A DNA stretch of 64,000 nt from Oleidesulfovibrio alaskensis DSM 16109 (GCF_000482745.1 NZ_KI519494.1:248001-312000); one strand, 5' to 3'. Shown: positions 32,923 through 42,712, numbered from the stretch's first letter. Made by a program: numbers and translations. Notes: a model not told the origin generated them from the sequence alone.

Positions 32923-34734
32923 GTGCTCAGAAAGTTTACTATTGCAAGCCGTATCATTTTTCTGCTGGTGTTGATGCTGGTGTTCTCTACCATCGTCGGT
33001 GGCATTTATACGTATTTTCTCTACAAAGTGCAGGACAGGTCGCTTACGGAAACAGAAGCCGTGCTGCATGAAGGGTATGAGCGGAGCATGAAGTTTGCCG
33101 TGCAGACTCTGGCCACCAACCTTGCCCATGTGGCGCAGACGGCGCGCAGCAGCGGGCAGGATCCCGTGGAAGCGATGCGTGCGGCCATAGCGCCGGTGCG
33201 TTTCGGCGGAGACGGGTATTATTTTATCTATAATACGCAGGGGTACACCGTGGCCCATCCGCTGCGGCCCGATTTTAACGGGCAGCCCGGTATGGATAAG
33301 AAAGACCAGAAGGGCAACCAGTACATCAGGCAGCTCAATGAAAAAGCCATGAGCGGCGGGGGCTTTGTCACCTACTGGTTCAACAAGCCCAATGAGCGCG
33401 AGCCCAGCCCCAAACTGGCATACGCCCAGATGATCGAAGGCACTGATCTGTGGCTTTCCACCGGTGTGTATGTGGATGATATTCAGGAGGAGCGGGAGCG
33501 CATACGGGCAACACTTGAGGCCCTGCTGGATGAGGCCCGCAATATTGCGCTGACAGTTGTCGGTGTGCTCTTTTTGCTGCTGGTACTGCCTTTTGCCATA
33601 AGCATCGTGCGCAGTATTCTGCTGCCGCTGCGCGCGGCCACAGGCAACGCACAGCAGGTAGCTGCGGGTAATCTTGATGTGGTCATTGCCGTGGAGGGCA
33701 GGGATGAAATCACCCGTCTGGAAGATGCGCTGCATACCATGCTGGCCACGCTGAACAACAACATTAAAGAAATTGAAGTGAAAAGCCGCCATGCCGAAGA
33801 GCAGGCCAGAGCGGCAGAACAGGCGGCAAAACAAGCGGATGAAGCCAGAAAGGCTGCGGAAAATGCCAAAAGCGAAGGCATGCGCGCTGCTGCTGCCAGA
33901 CTGGAAACCATTATGCACCATGTGACCTCGGCGTCCGAGAGCATTTCCGGTCAGGCGGAGGAAATGCGTCAGGGTGCCGAACTGCAGGCCGAGCGCATAG
34001 CAGGCACTGCCACCGCCATGGAAGAGATGAATGCCACTGTGTTCGAGATTGCGCGCAACTCTGCGGAGGCGGCCGAAGCAGGCATGCAGGCCGGTGAAAA
34101 AGCCAACGCGGGCGCCGACACCGTGCGTATGTCCATCAAATCCATGCTGCACACGCAGGAGCAGGCCGAACGGCTTAAAACCAACATGGCGCATCTGGGT
34201 ACACAGGCTGAATCCATCGGCATGATTATGACCGTTATTGAAGACATAGCCGACCAGACAAACCTGCTGGCGCTCAATGCCGCCATCGAGGCGGCGCGGG
34301 CCGGCGATGCCGGACGCGGTTTTGCCGTGGTGGCCGACGAGGTGCGCAAACTTGCGGAAAAAACCATGGGGGCCACCAAACAGGTCGGCGATTCCATAGG
34401 GGCCATCCAGCAGGTGGCGCGTGAAAATATCGATTCCGTGGAAGCTGCCGTGGCCAGCCTGAACGAAGCCGTGGGCCTTACGGAAGAATCCGGCACGGCG
34501 CTTAAGGAAATCGTGGACAGCGTGGAGCGTACCGCAGGACAGATTCAGCAGATAGCCACGGCCGCGGAAGAACAGTCGGCCACCTCTGAAGAAATCAACA
34601 GAGCCATTGAGGAAATAAGCAACATCACCAGAGAGACATCCGAAGGTGTGAGCAGCACGGTTTCTTCTCTCAGCGACCTTGCAGAACAGCTGGACACGTT
34701 GAACAGTCTTGTTCAGGAACTGAAAAGCAGCTGA
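32923..34734 (+). CDS. Methyl-accepting chemotaxis protein with single-Cache sensor
   Basis: 603 residues; GTG 32923 is preceded by AAAGGAG. The N-terminal anchor is ASRIIFLLVLMLVFSTIVGG. A small periplasmic Cache_2-type domain covers about 40-200 (FGGDGYYFIYNTQGYTVAHP, GGGFVTYWFNKPNE, WLSTGVYVDDIQEE). The second membrane helix is near 208-229, then HAMP and a signalling domain with EDIADQTNLLALNAAIEAAR. Cache_2 receptors of this size often sense short organic acids or amines. It lies between the BMC and glycan loci and ends before a strong terminator. Confidence 0.93.
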   Translation: MLRKFTIASRIIFLLVLMLVFSTIVGGIYTYFLYKVQDRSLTETEAVLHEGYERSMKFAVQTLATNLAHVAQTARSSGQDPVEAMRAAIAPVRFGGDGYYFIYNTQGYTVAHPLRPDFNGQPGMDKKDQKGNQYIRQLNEKAMSGGGFVTYWFNKPNEREPSPKLAYAQMIEGTDLWLSTGVYVDDIQEERERIRATLEALLDEARNIALTVVGVLFLLLVLPFAISIVRSILLPLRAATGNAQQVAAGNLDVVIAVEGRDEITRLEDALHTMLATLNNNIKEIEVKSRHAEEQARAAEQAAKQADEARKAAENAKSEGMRAAAARLETIMHHVTSASESISGQAEEMRQGAELQAERIAGTATAMEEMNATVFEIARNSAEAAEAGMQAGEKANAGADTVRMSIKSMLHTQEQAERLKTNMAHLGTQAESIGMIMTVIEDIADQTNLLALNAAIEAARAGDAGRGFAVVADEVRKLAEKTMGATKQVGDSIGAIQQVARENIDSVEAAVASLNEAVGLTEESGTALKEIVDSVERTAGQIQQIATAAEEQSATSEEINRAIEEISNITRETSEGVSSTVSSLSDLAEQLDTLNSLVQELKSS

Positions 34735-34830
34735 CCGGAGCAGCATCTTTTGCGGCATACGGAGAGGCCGGTCCATGAACGGATACACGGCCGCACCCGC
34801 CTGAATCATACCGGAACATAGCACCATCAG

Positions 34831-34860
34831 GGGCAGACATCATATATGTCTGCCCTTTTT
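34831..34860 (+). terminator. Terminator of chemoreceptor 3 gene
   Basis: Perfect stem GGGCAGACAT / ATGTCTGCCC with a 5-base loop and T5, about 100 bp after the stop. Confidence 0.88.
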
Positions 34861-35511
34861 CTGTATGTATCCGCCCGATGTGCCGCAGCTGGGTCGCCGC
34901 AGGCGGGTGGCGCGGAAATTACGGTTTTTTCCGCAAAGACAGAAAAATGACACACGGGGAGCCGTATGGCCGCCGCCGCGGCAAGGCCGTCAGGGGCAGG
35001 CTGTCACCCCGTGATTTTTTTGTTGTGTCGGGTTGTCGCCGATGGGCGGTATTTTTCTGCCGGAGTATTGCCTGCAGCGGCATTCAGCGGTGCAGGCGGG
35101 AAATTTGTGGCATCAAAGAATAAGCTTTTATTTCATGCTGTTATAATGAATTGCGCTGTTGGCCACGGGGCGTTGACTGCGTCCTGTAATTTGCCGCAAC
35201 AGTACAGCCGTATGCCGGTGCGGGCACGATAAGCTTTGCGGTGCAGACATGATAAGCCTTGCGGCGCGGGCTCTGCAACGCGTCTGCCCGTATGCGCGTG
35301 CAGGTGCCTGCCGTGTCTCTTCTCTGCTCTTTGCTGCTAAAGCTATTTTTTACGGCATGTTATGTTTTGTGCGTGCCCTGTGTTTTTTTCCGCGGCCGGA
35401 CGTTGCAGTGCGCGTTATTTTTCTGTCTGCCCGAACATATGGAAAACTGGATTGTTTTTTGCAATATACGTCGGGGCACACCCATGTCCGGCAACAGATG
35501 AGGTTCACAGG
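34861..35511. other. Leader region of the surface-glycan operon
   Basis: About 650 bp without a credible gene; the frame of the first glycan gene extends back to 35362 but adds only Cys/Phe-rich sequence. An exact TATAAT occurs at 35142-35147 without a good -35. A direct repeat, GATAAGCTTTGCGGTGC and GATAAGCCTTGCGGCGC, lies at 35228-35244 and 35251-35267. The operon promoter probably lies here. Confidence 0.45.
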
Positions 35512-36429
35512 ATGATGATGAGCGAAGAGACAGTGCGGCGGCTTGCCGCGGACAGACCGCAGGTGACCGGCGAGATTCACACCGCCAACAATTTTTATGG
35601 GCACGATCAGGTGCTTAAAAAATACTGCGGCCACGCCCCTGATTACCAGCTCAAAGCTGTTGTGGAACACGGCGTGTTTCTGAACGACCCTGTACGTTAT
35701 ATCTGGGAAGCCGACAGGCAGGCTCCGCTGCCGGTCTTTTTGGCCGCAAGTAAGGCTCATGCAGACTACGTAACAGAGACTACAGACAAAGTCGGCATTC
35801 CTGTAGGTCCCATGATCATGTATGCGCTGCCTTTTGTGCCTGAGCCGCAGGCGCACTGCGCCGGGCGGGTGCTGGCGGTGCCTGTGCATTCTTCTCATCA
35901 TGTCATCGCAAACACCGATGAAGAAGATTTTGTGCGCCGCATCGACTCCTGCGGGGTACCCCGCAGTCAGGTGAGTGTGCTGCTGTACTGGAAGGACATT
36001 CTGCTGGGGCACGACAGCTTCTATCGCGAAAAGGGCTTTGGCGTGCTGACGGCCGGGCATATTTTCAGCAACGGTTTTCTGTATCTTTTTGCTGAGATAA
36101 TGCAGAATCACGACCTGATAGTGACCAACGCCGTGGGTACACACGTTTTTTATGCCGCGCTTATGCAAAAGCCGGTGTGGATTGTGCCGGGCAGCACGGT
36201 ATTCACGACGCAGGGGCGCCCTTACTGCATTTACAGGTCGCCTGTGGAGCGCCGGGTGCGAGAGCTGTTCGGCTCTCTGCGCGATGCCCTGACGGATGAA
36301 CAGCGCGAATATGTTAACGAACTGACCGGTGTGGCGTCGTTCAGAACGCCGGACAGGTTGCGTGATCTTCTTGACTTTGCCGAGTTCCGTCACCGCGGCG
36401 GGGCACAGCGGCTGCGCCGCAGTGCCTGA
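35512..36429 (+). CDS. Unassigned protein, possibly GT-B glycosyltransferase-like
   Basis: 305 residues, first gene of the glycan operon; GAGGTT precedes a run of three ATGs. No family is recognised with confidence. The order of alternating strands and helices suggests a two-domain Rossmann-like protein. KGFGVLTAGHIFSNGFLYLF and DLIVTNAVGTHVFYAALMQK resemble the acceptor/donor segments of GT-B enzymes in which a surface-visible target is found and a UDP/CDP-sugar is held. CIYRSPVERRVRELFGSL follows. A transferase for the unusual sugar or its phosphoramidate decoration is possible. Confidence 0.6.
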   Translation: MMMSEETVRRLAADRPQVTGEIHTANNFYGHDQVLKKYCGHAPDYQLKAVVEHGVFLNDPVRYIWEADRQAPLPVFLAASKAHADYVTETTDKVGIPVGPMIMYALPFVPEPQAHCAGRVLAVPVHSSHHVIANTDEEDFVRRIDSCGVPRSQVSVLLYWKDILLGHDSFYREKGFGVLTAGHIFSNGFLYLFAEIMQNHDLIVTNAVGTHVFYAALMQKPVWIVPGSTVFTTQGRPYCIYRSPVERRVRELFGSLRDALTDEQREYVNELTGVASFRTPDRLRDLLDFAEFRHRGGAQRLRRSA

Positions 36430-36484
36430 CGTGCCGCACGGGCGCCGGCGGTGTGAAATTTGTTAGCAGCAGGGGAGCGACAGC

Positions 36485-37477
36485 GTGAAGGAAAATGATA
36501 TCCGGCCTGAAAATCTTATGGCGGACAATCTTTCGTGCATCGAGGAAGACCGGGCCTTTCTGCTTGCCCGTAAAGACCGGTGGGTCGGAGTGCCTTGTCC
36601 TGCCTGCGGGGCAGACGATGCGGCACCCTATGGTGAAAAAGACGGTTTCGGGTATGTGCTGTGCGCTGCATGCGGCACGGTATACACTTCACCCCGTCCC
36701 GATGTGCGTACTTTGCATGCCATGTACGCGCAGTCCAAGAATTATGCCTATTGGAACAAGCATATTTTTCCCGCCAGCGATGCCGCCCGCAAAGAGCGTA
36801 TCTATGCGCCGCGTGCGGTCATGCTGCTGGAGCATGCCCGTGCCTGCGGACTTGAGGGGGGTACCTTTCTTGAAGTGGGTGCGGGGTTCGGTTCGTTCTG
36901 CGAGGTGGTCAGGGAAACCGGATTTTTCGGCCGGGTGCTGGCTGTGGAGCCGGTGCACGAACTGGCGGAAACGTGCCGCGGCAAGGGGCTGGAAACGCTT
37001 AGTATGCCCGTGGAACATGTGGAAGGAACCGGTTTCGCCGATGTAGTGGCGTCGTTTGAGGTCATTGAACATCTTTTTGATCCTTCTGTCTTTCTGCACA
37101 AGGCGCACAGCCTGCTGCGCGCAGGCGGAATGCTGGTGTTGTCCTGTCCCAATTACAAGGGGTTTGACATGCAGGTCATGGGGCTGGCTTCCAAGTCGTT
37201 TGACCACGAACATGTGAATTATTTTCATCCGGTATCACTGGCCCGGCTTCTGCACCGCACCGGTTTTGATGTCAGAACAGTATTCACACCGGGCAGGCTT
37301 GATGCATCCATTGTACGTGATGCTGTGGAGCAGGGTGAGGCAGACGTGAGCGGCAGTCCTCTGCTTGAATATGTGTTCGGTGACGGCTGGGAACAGACAG
37401 GTGATGATTTTCAGGCATTTATCAGCCGGTACGGTATGTCGTCGCACATGGTGGCGGTGGCTACGCGCCGCGGATAG
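36485..37477 (+). CDS. Class I methyltransferase with N-terminal zinc ribbon
   Basis: 330 residues from a GTG start. The N-terminal four-cysteine ribbon (CPACGADD ... CAACGTVYTSPRP) is followed by a SAM-binding loop FLEVGAGFGSFCEVVRE and VVASFEVIEHLFDP, then LLRAGGMLVLSCPNYKG. This architecture is common in capsule and O-antigen loci, where such enzymes methylate nucleotide sugars or glycan termini. A relative is encoded at 49572. The substrate is unknown. Confidence 0.85.
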   Translation: MKENDIRPENLMADNLSCIEEDRAFLLARKDRWVGVPCPACGADDAAPYGEKDGFGYVLCAACGTVYTSPRPDVRTLHAMYAQSKNYAYWNKHIFPASDAARKERIYAPRAVMLLEHARACGLEGGTFLEVGAGFGSFCEVVRETGFFGRVLAVEPVHELAETCRGKGLETLSMPVEHVEGTGFADVVASFEVIEHLFDPSVFLHKAHSLLRAGGMLVLSCPNYKGFDMQVMGLASKSFDHEHVNYFHPVSLARLLHRTGFDVRTVFTPGRLDASIVRDAVEQGEADVSGSPLLEYVFGDGWEQTGDDFQAFISRYGMSSHMVAVATRRG

Positions 37478-37500
37478 GGACAGGCGGAGGATTGGCAGCC

Positions 37501-38178
37501 ATGCACGGAGTACTCATACGTTCCTACGCCGCACAGGGGATCAGGCCGCCGTCGGTGGGCGTTGTGAACTACGGTGCCGGCAATATTCTGTCCATTGCCA
37601 ATGCGCTGTCATTGCTTGGTGCTGTGGTGCACGAAGTCTCCGCTCCGGAAGAAATCAGACAGGCGGAGGCGCTGGTTCTGCCGGGTGTGGGAGCGTTTCC
37701 CGCCGCAGCGCGGCGGCTGTCGGACAGCGGGCTTGCCGATGCCCTGCTCGACCATGCGTTGCACCGCGGCAGGCCGCTTCTGGGGATATGTCTGGGAATG
37801 CAGCTGCTGACGGAATGTTCCGAGGAGTTCGGCACCACTCGCGGATTAGGCATCATTGCCGGAAAGACATGCAGAATTCCTGTCCGGCTCTGTTCTTTGC
37901 CTCATGTGGGCTGGAATGAAGTGCTGCCGCAAGGAGACGACGGCATGTATGCGGGCATCCCGCAGCATGCACATTTCTACTTCGACCATTCCTATGCGGT
38001 TTTTTGTCCGGAGCCTTTCATTACGGGTGTTGCCCGTTATGAAGAGCAGGTCGTGGCCTCTGTCCGGCAGGGGACAGTATGGGGAACGCAGTTCCATCCT
38101 GAAAAAAGTCAGGTGTGGGGGCTGCGTCTGCTGCGCAATTTTCTGGATATGACAGCGGGGGGCAGGGACGATGCTTAA
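37501..38178 (+). CDS. hisH: HisH-type glutamine amidotransferase subunit for sugar amidination
   Basis: 225 residues; ATG 37501 is chosen because GGAGG is 10 bp upstream, while a TTG at 37492 is too close to it. It is a class I glutaminase: VGVVNYGAGNILSIANAL at the start, nucleophile Cys in LLGICLGMQLLTEC, and the His/Glu of QFHPEKS. HisH generates ammonia for HisF. Together with HisF and a WbpG-family enzyme in the same operon it probably serves acetamidino-sugar synthesis, not histidine synthesis. It overlaps hisF by 8 bp. Confidence 0.9.
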   Translation: MHGVLIRSYAAQGIRPPSVGVVNYGAGNILSIANALSLLGAVVHEVSAPEEIRQAEALVLPGVGAFPAAARRLSDSGLADALLDHALHRGRPLLGICLGMQLLTECSEEFGTTRGLGIIAGKTCRIPVRLCSLPHVGWNEVLPQGDDGMYAGIPQHAHFYFDHSYAVFCPEPFITGVARYEEQVVASVRQGTVWGTQFHPEKSQVWGLRLLRNFLDMTAGGRDDA

Positions 38179-39037
38179 ACAGCGGGTCATGGCCAAACTG
38201 CTCATCACAGGCAATACCTGCGTGCAGTCTCGCGGATTCGGCGCGTATACCCCGCTGGGCAGGCCCGATATCGCGGTGGCGTATCTTGATGCATGGGGGG
38301 CCGATGAGCTTGTGTGTCTGCACATAGACCATGCGGGCCGTGGCGATGCGGCGTATCTGGATGCCGTACGCCGGTATGCGGCCGGATGTCATGTACCGCT
38401 GGCTGTCGGAGGCGGCATGGGGTCGGAAGAGCAGATACACGGGGCGCTGAGCAACGGGGCCGATAAAGTTGTGGTCAACTCGCTGCTGCATATGCGGCCC
38501 GGCGTTATCACTGCGGCGGCAAAGCGTTTCGGTTGTCAGTCGCTCATTGTTTCGGTGGACGTGCAGAACGAGAACGGCCGGTATGTGGTTTACAGCCACG
38601 GCGGGCGGGTGCGTTCGGCCATGCCGCTGGAAGATGTGGTGCTGCTGGCCGCCGACTGCGGCGCGGGTGAACTGATGATCTGCCACATGGAAAGGGAAGG
38701 CCGCAGCTGCGGTTACGACAGTGCTCTGCTGGAAAAGGTGCGTTCGCTTACCGCACTGCCCGTCATCGCCAGCGGAGGGTACAGCAGCCCGGCCGATGTG
38801 CTTGCCTGTTTCAATGCGGGCATGTCGGGTGTGGCCATAGGGAACGCGCTGCATCATGCCGAGCACAGTCTTGCCGTTATCAAAAGTTGTCTGGCAGAGC
38901 GCGGGGCAAATATCCGCAACGACGGTCCCGTACGCTATGTGCCGGAACTGGTGGACGGTTCCGACCGTCCGGCAAAGCTGTCCGAAGAAACGCTGCTGCA
39001 GCTCCGTTTCCGCAAAAACGTTCCTGTCAGTATCTGA
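38171..39037 (+). CDS. hisF: HisF-like cyclase-fold ammonia-channel partner (glycan type)
   Basis: 288 residues, a (beta/alpha)8 barrel of the HisF family: VAVGGGMGSEEQIHGALSNG, ADKVVVNSLL, LIVSVDVQNENGRYVV, LPVIASGGYSS. Authentic histidine-pathway HisF needs two aspartates. The one in VSVDV is retained, but the N-terminal one, in the usual CLDV, is replaced (RVMAKLLITGN has Leu there). This pattern is familiar from HisF paralogues paired with WbpG/PseA amidotransferases. It therefore most likely conveys ammonia to a sugar amidotransferase. Confidence 0.88.
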   Translation: MLKQRVMAKLLITGNTCVQSRGFGAYTPLGRPDIAVAYLDAWGADELVCLHIDHAGRGDAAYLDAVRRYAAGCHVPLAVGGGMGSEEQIHGALSNGADKVVVNSLLHMRPGVITAAAKRFGCQSLIVSVDVQNENGRYVVYSHGGRVRSAMPLEDVVLLAADCGAGELMICHMEREGRSCGYDSALLEKVRSLTALPVIASGGYSSPADVLACFNAGMSGVAIGNALHHAEHSLAVIKSCLAERGANIRNDGPVRYVPELVDGSDRPAKLSEETLLQLRFRKNVPVSI

Positions 39038-39120
39038 CAGCAACACCCTGCCGCACCGGCAGTACGCCGGTATCTGCGCGGTATAACTGTAATGTAAGGT
39101 TGCCGTAAAAAGAAATTGCT

Positions 39121-41499
39121 ATGTTTACATTTTGTACAAAAGCAAACACTCTGAAGAAAATGCAACCGTTGCTCACCAGAAGCGTGGTGCCTGACAGTTT
39201 TGTTCTGCGTGCATCGGAATGGAACAGCTGCAAACACGCGCTGCATGCCCGGATGCAGGAGCAGCTGGCGTGTGAAACCGTCATAGTGCGCAGCAGCGCC
39301 ATTAACGAGGACGGACACGAATTTTCCATGGCGGGCGCCTATACAAGTATTCTTGATGTGCCGCTGCATGACGCTGCCGCGGTGGATGCAGCCATCAACA
39401 GGGTTATCGCTTCGTATCTGGCTCTGAACAAGCCTCATAAAGAAGATCAGGTACTTGTGCAGCCCATGATCTCCCGTATCAGTATGTCCGGCGTGGTGCT
39501 GACACAGGATTTGACCAGCGGCGCCCCCTATTATGTGATAAATTATGACGATTCGTCAGGTCGTGCCGATTCTGTCACAGCGGGCACAGGTGACACGAGC
39601 AGAACGCTTATTGTACGGCGCGAGTGCACGGCCAGCGTGCAGTCGTCACGATTCCGCAAGCTGATAGAGGCCGTGCAGGAAATAGAAGCTCTGACATGCA
39701 GCACCGCTCTGGATATAGAATTTATCGTGGACGCGGATGAGACAATTTATACGGTGCAGATACGCCCCATGGCTGTAAGCCAGAACTGGAACAGGGGCAT
39801 AAGTAAGAAAATCAATGCCACGCTGGAACAGATAAAGTCCTTTATAGCCTGCCGCCTGCACCCTGTGCACGGGGCAGCCGGCAGCCGCTCCGTATGGGGC
39901 ATCATGCCCGACTGGAATCCGGTGGAAATGCTGGGAGCCGCCCCGCGCAGGCTGGCATGGTCACTGTACAAATATCTCATCACGGATTCCGTATGGGCGC
40001 AGGCCCGGGCCATGATGGGGTACAAGGATATGGGCAGGCGTCCGCTGATGCACAGTTTCGGGGGGCGCATGTATATCGATGTGCGCGAGAGTTTCAATTC
40101 TTTTCTGCCTGCCGGCCTGCCGGCACCCCTGCAGGAAAAGCTGGTAGACATGTGGCTGGACCGGCTAGAGAAGCATCCCGAGCTGCATGACAAGGTAGAG
40201 TTCGATGTGGCGGTGACGGCTTACACTCCTGATTTCCGGGAGCGGGTCGCTCCTGCGTTGCTTTCGGGGCTGACGCCTCAGGAGCTTGATGTTTATGCCG
40301 CCGCTCTGAAAGATATGACATGCAGGATACTTTGCGGCCCTCAGGATATTCTGGAAGAGAGCCTCGGGCGCATCGAAAAGCTGGATGACGGTCTGGGTGA
40401 TGCCGCCTGTGCTGCAGGCAGTCCGCAGCCGCGGCTGTTTTTTGTGCAGGCTCTGCTGGACAGGTGCAGAAGTAACGGTACCAGACCTTTTTCCGTTGTG
40501 GCGCGCTGCGCCTTTATTGCAGAAGCCCAGCTGCGGGGGCTGGTGCATTGCGGATGCCTTTCGGCCGGGCGTGCGGCGGCCTTCAGAGGTTCGGTTCGCA
40601 CGGTGCTTTCGGCATTTCTGGATGATCTGGGCAGGTGTGCTTCCAGCCAGCTTTCCAGAGACGATTTCATGCGGCAGTACGGGCACCTGCGTCCCAGTTC
40701 GTACGATATTCTTTCGCTGCGTTATGATCAGCGCATTACACAGCTGACCCCTGCCGCAGCACCCGCGGCAGCCTGCACTCCTGCTGATTTTGTGCTTACG
40801 CCGCAGGAAGTCCGGTCTGTGGACGCCGTGCTGGAGGCACACGGCTACGGTTGCGACGCCGCCCGTCTCTTCAGCTTTATGCGACGCGCCATAGCCGGCA
40901 GGGAATATGCCAAGTTCCGTTTTTCAAAACACCTGAGCGATTCCATCGAGAGCATTGCGGCATGGGGTGAAAGCATGGGACTGACCCGCGACGAACTTGC
41001 TCATCTCGATATCCACGATTTGCTCCGGTGTCTTTCCGAAGTGCCCTGTGCAGAGTCAACAGAGGAATATCTGCGTGGCAGGGCTCAGGCCAATGCACAG
41101 GAATTCGAGGTGACGCAGGCTCTCAGAATGCCTTTTCTGGTGACATCCCCTTCGGACATCGATGTGGTTCCGCTGCTTAAATCACGCCCCAACTTCATCA
41201 CCACAAGGTATGTGCAGGCCAAAGTCATCCTGCTGACAGGACAGGAGATAAGCGCGCGCAACCTGCACGGCAGAATAGTGCTCATCGAGGGTGCCGACCC
41301 CGGGTTCGACTGGATTTTTGCACACAATATCGCGGGGCTGATCACAAAATACGGCGGAGCGAATTCACATATGGCCATACGTTGCGCGGAAATGGACCTG
41401 CCCGCCGCCATAGGATGCGGCGAGCAGCTGTTCGATGCGTTTTCGCAGGCGGCCGAGCTGAAACTTGACTGTGCTTCCGAACACATAACCGTCCTGTAG
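39121..41499 (+). CDS. PEP-synthase-like L-glutamine kinase homologue (Cj1418 type)
   Basis: 792 residues. The N-terminal ATP-grasp part (VIVRSSAINEDGHEFSMAGA; DIEFIVDADETIYTVQIRP) resembles pyruvate phosphate dikinase. A unique middle part spans about 240-680. The C-terminal swivelling phosphohistidine domain has GLITKYGGANSHMAIRCAEM with the reactive His. In Campylobacter a protein of about the same size and architecture phosphorylates the amide of L-glutamine as the first step of O-methyl phosphoramidate synthesis. The presence of homologues of the other three enzymes within 6 kb supports the same role here. Confidence 0.82.
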   Translation: MFTFCTKANTLKKMQPLLTRSVVPDSFVLRASEWNSCKHALHARMQEQLACETVIVRSSAINEDGHEFSMAGAYTSILDVPLHDAAAVDAAINRVIASYLALNKPHKEDQVLVQPMISRISMSGVVLTQDLTSGAPYYVINYDDSSGRADSVTAGTGDTSRTLIVRRECTASVQSSRFRKLIEAVQEIEALTCSTALDIEFIVDADETIYTVQIRPMAVSQNWNRGISKKINATLEQIKSFIACRLHPVHGAAGSRSVWGIMPDWNPVEMLGAAPRRLAWSLYKYLITDSVWAQARAMMGYKDMGRRPLMHSFGGRMYIDVRESFNSFLPAGLPAPLQEKLVDMWLDRLEKHPELHDKVEFDVAVTAYTPDFRERVAPALLSGLTPQELDVYAAALKDMTCRILCGPQDILEESLGRIEKLDDGLGDAACAAGSPQPRLFFVQALLDRCRSNGTRPFSVVARCAFIAEAQLRGLVHCGCLSAGRAAAFRGSVRTVLSAFLDDLGRCASSQLSRDDFMRQYGHLRPSSYDILSLRYDQRITQLTPAAAPAAACTPADFVLTPQEVRSVDAVLEAHGYGCDAARLFSFMRRAIAGREYAKFRFSKHLSDSIESIAAWGESMGLTRDELAHLDIHDLLRCLSEVPCAESTEEYLRGRAQANAQEFEVTQALRMPFLVTSPSDIDVVPLLKSRPNFITTRYVQAKVILLTGQEISARNLHGRIVLIEGADPGFDWIFAHNIAGLITKYGGANSHMAIRCAEMDLPAAIGCGEQLFDAFSQAAELKLDCASEHITVL

Positions 41500-41507
41500 G
41501 TACGCGT

Positions 41508-42020
41508 ATGGTGATATGGATTATCGGGCTGTCCGGAGCGGGCAAAACAACGCTGGCGCAGGAAACCGTGAGGCTTATGCGGCGGCAGATGGATAATGTG
41601 GTGTTGCTGGACGGCGACGCGGTGCGCAGCATGCTCGGAGATGATCTGGGGCATACGCTGGCGGACAGAAAGAAAAATGCCGACAGGCTGTGTCGCATGG
41701 GCCGGTTTCTGGACGCGCAGAATATTCATGTGGTCTGCGCCGTGCTGTCTGTTTTTGAGCAGTCGCGCCGCTGGAACAGGCAGAACATAGAAAATTATTA
41801 CGAAGTATACATTGATGCTCCGCTGGACATGCTTGAGCAACGCGATCCCAAGGGGTTGTACGCGCGGGCGCGGCGGGGAGAGATAGCCGACTTTCCCGGT
41901 GTGTCCATGGAGTTTCCCGTGCCGCGTCACCCCGACCTTGTGATCAGCAATGACGGGACGCTGGAGGGACTGCTTTGTCATGCTCCGGCGCTGGCGGCTC
42001 TTGCCGGAGGTGCGCGCTGA
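41508..42020 (+). CDS. APS-kinase-like kinase, probable CDP-phosphoramidate kinase (Cj1415 type)
   Basis: 170 residues, a CysC-fold P-loop kinase: IIGLSGAGKTTLAQE (Walker A), VVLLDGDAVRSMLGDDLGHT, DRKKNADRLCRMGRFL. The C-terminal part (NYYEVYIDAPLDMLEQRD) keeps the APS-kinase outline but not the full adenylylsulfate-binding signature. Length equals that of the Campylobacter enzyme that 3'-phosphorylates cytidine diphosphoramidate. Alternatively it could make PAPS for the sulfotransferase at 51828; the neighbouring phosphoramidate genes favour the first role. Confidence 0.78.
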   Translation: MVIWIIGLSGAGKTTLAQETVRLMRRQMDNVVLLDGDAVRSMLGDDLGHTLADRKKNADRLCRMGRFLDAQNIHVVCAVLSVFEQSRRWNRQNIENYYEVYIDAPLDMLEQRDPKGLYARARRGEIADFPGVSMEFPVPRHPDLVISNDGTLEGLLCHAPALAALAGGAR

Positions 42021-42712
42021 TGGAACTGTATCCTTACGCTTCTGAAGACCGCATGGCGGCACCACATACGTATATGTACACGCCGTTCGCGGGAAGCGGT
42101 TTTTTTGCGGCGTACGCCGCCAGCCGCGATATTGGTCTCGGTTTCTGCGCCGGCGCGGTGTCGCAGACGGCATGCTGCCTGACACCGCAGATGCTTGCTC
42201 TGTACCATGACTGTACCGCTGTACTGCAGCAGGCGCGTGCTCCGTTTGTTCCCGCGCATGTTCCCGCGCTGCCGGCGGCCTGTCCGGCGGTGTGTGCGCC
42301 GTTGCAGGAGCCGCTCCGGGGCCGGTTCGATACCGTGGAGTTTCTGCGGTCTCTGCTGCGGTGCGATCAAGACGCCGGAAAAGACAGGCTGCACCACTGG
42401 CTGGAGTGGTTTGTGCACCGGTTTGAGGTCAGCAAGGCGCTGAGGGTCAGCTATTGCCTGCCGGGCGGCGCTGCGGATGAAAAAGCTATGCAGGCGGCCC
42501 CCTATGCGCTTCTGGCGGCTTTGCTGGCCCGGTCCTGCGGCAGCGGAACCGATCTTAAGCACCTTAATGCCTTGCTCAAGCTTGGCGACCTGCTCTGCTC
42601 CGTGACCGGCAGTGTGCATTTTTCAGCTGAGGATGCCGTGCTGACGGCTTTTGCCCTTATGGTCGAGCGCAGAGTTGTTCACGATATGTGCGCAGAGAGG
42701 AACATACCATAA
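42020..42712 (+). CDS. Unrecognised protein of the phosphoramidate gene block
   Basis: 230 residues; its ATG shares one base with the preceding stop (TGATG) and its stop shares a base with the next start (TAATG), so it is translationally coupled on both sides. It opens MELYPYASEDRMAAPHTYMY, with SGFFAAYAASRDIGLGF, and its second half is helical (DAGKDRLHHWLEWFVHRFEV; LLAALLARSCGSGTDLKHLN). No family is recognised. Position inside the phosphoramidate block suggests it acts in that pathway, possibly at the transfer or methyl-donor step. Confidence 0.7.
   Translation: MELYPYASEDRMAAPHTYMYTPFAGSGFFAAYAASRDIGLGFCAGAVSQTACCLTPQMLALYHDCTAVLQQARAPFVPAHVPALPAACPAVCAPLQEPLRGRFDTVEFLRSLLRCDQDAGKDRLHHWLEWFVHRFEVSKALRVSYCLPGGAADEKAMQAAPYALLAALLARSCGSGTDLKHLNALLKLGDLLCSVTGSVHFSAEDAVLTAFALMVERRVVHDMCAERNIP

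Noticed and set aside
37501..39037. HisH/HisF as histidine biosynthesis genes
   Set aside because: They lie inside a glycan operon with WbpG-family partners, no other his gene is near, and HisF lacks the first catalytic Asp.
41508..42020. Housekeeping APS kinase for sulfate assimilation
   Set aside because: No ATP sulfurylase gene nearby; it is embedded in a phosphoramidate-type gene set and the APS-binding signature is incomplete. Kept only as an alternative.
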